Source: Brachynemurus nebulosus
Lineage: Eukaryota > Arthropoda > Insecta > Neuroptera > Myrmeleontidae
Reading direction: 5' to 3'
Length of the DNA stretch: 64,000 nt
Assembly (NCBI GenBank): GCA_035578155.1
Contig: JAPWDM010000017.1
Location: 2,876,001-2,940,000, forward strand
Shown here: piece by piece, positions 63,896 through 64,000 of the stretch
Numbering within the stretch: position 1 is the first letter of the stretch
Layout: each line of letters begins with the position of its first letter
The notes under the pieces: model-generated
The model's database searches: none
Told to the model about the DNA's origin: nothing
The model's input: only the letters and a program-made list of their open reading frames with translations
Made by a program: the position numbers and the translations under genes

Positions 63896-64000
63896 GAGAC
63901 ATATTTTTTCAAATAGAAGCTATATTGATTACTTATTTATGTCATTTGTTTTGCAATTGATAAAACTATATAATAATATCGAAGTGCAAATTTTATCAAA
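63896..64000. other. AT-rich end of window
   Basis: Nothing recognised. Confidence 0.5.

Overview
The window is eukaryotic, strongly AT-rich, and consists almost entirely of decayed, nested transposable elements. No ordinary host gene could be recognised. An insect is the likeliest source. There is a degenerate block of the (TTAGG)n/(CCTAA)n insect telomere motif at 38.05-38.30 kb, GT-AG introns, and an arthropod-style mix of P/THAP9, Tc1, pogo, Helitron, Polinton and YqaJ-bearing Mutator-like elements. The flavour is hemipteran, but that is inference only.

Layout. 0-2 kb: 3' part of a broken P-element (THAP9-type) transposase. 3.7-13.4 kb: elements with long inverted repeats and the first copy of a 1.65-kb dispersed family (family C), which carries an internal (TA)n array. 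13.6-17.6 kb: Helitron 3' end, then a pogo/Tigger-like deletion derivative, then a complete Tc1 with a dead transposase, all separated by (TA)n arrays. 19.6-24.9 kb: a long-TIR MITE, fragments of dispersed family A, and a 120-bp tandem satellite. 25.2-29.8 kb: a tRNA-Thr(GGT)-like gene, GC-rich fold-backs, a second family C copy and a tRNA-derived fold-back repeat. 31.9-37 kb: MITEs, a 2.65-kb inverted-repeat element containing two family A copies, and a LINE 3' end. 38-52.5 kb: a wrecked Polinton/Maverick with zinc-finger DNA polymerase B on + and a retroviral-type integrase with chromodomain on -. A third family C copy is inserted inside the chromodomain. 53.6-62 kb: a CENP-B/DDE_1-type transposase on the minus strand. 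Its reading frame is split by a 6.7-kb insertion with a TTAA on each side. The insertion carries a three-exon Mutator-like transposase fused to a YqaJ nuclease, plus a fourth family C relative holding two nested MITEs. 62.6-63.9 kb: a TIR element with repeated ATCACA subterminal motifs.

The most informative signals are structural. The TTAA duplication lies in frame on both sides of the 6.7-kb insert. The Polinton chromodomain can be traced on both sides of a family C insertion. (TA)n arrays recur at the same internal site of two unrelated repeat families, with one family A copy showing the unexpanded state. Most protein calls rest on recognised motifs without database searches. Boundaries of old repeats are approximate.
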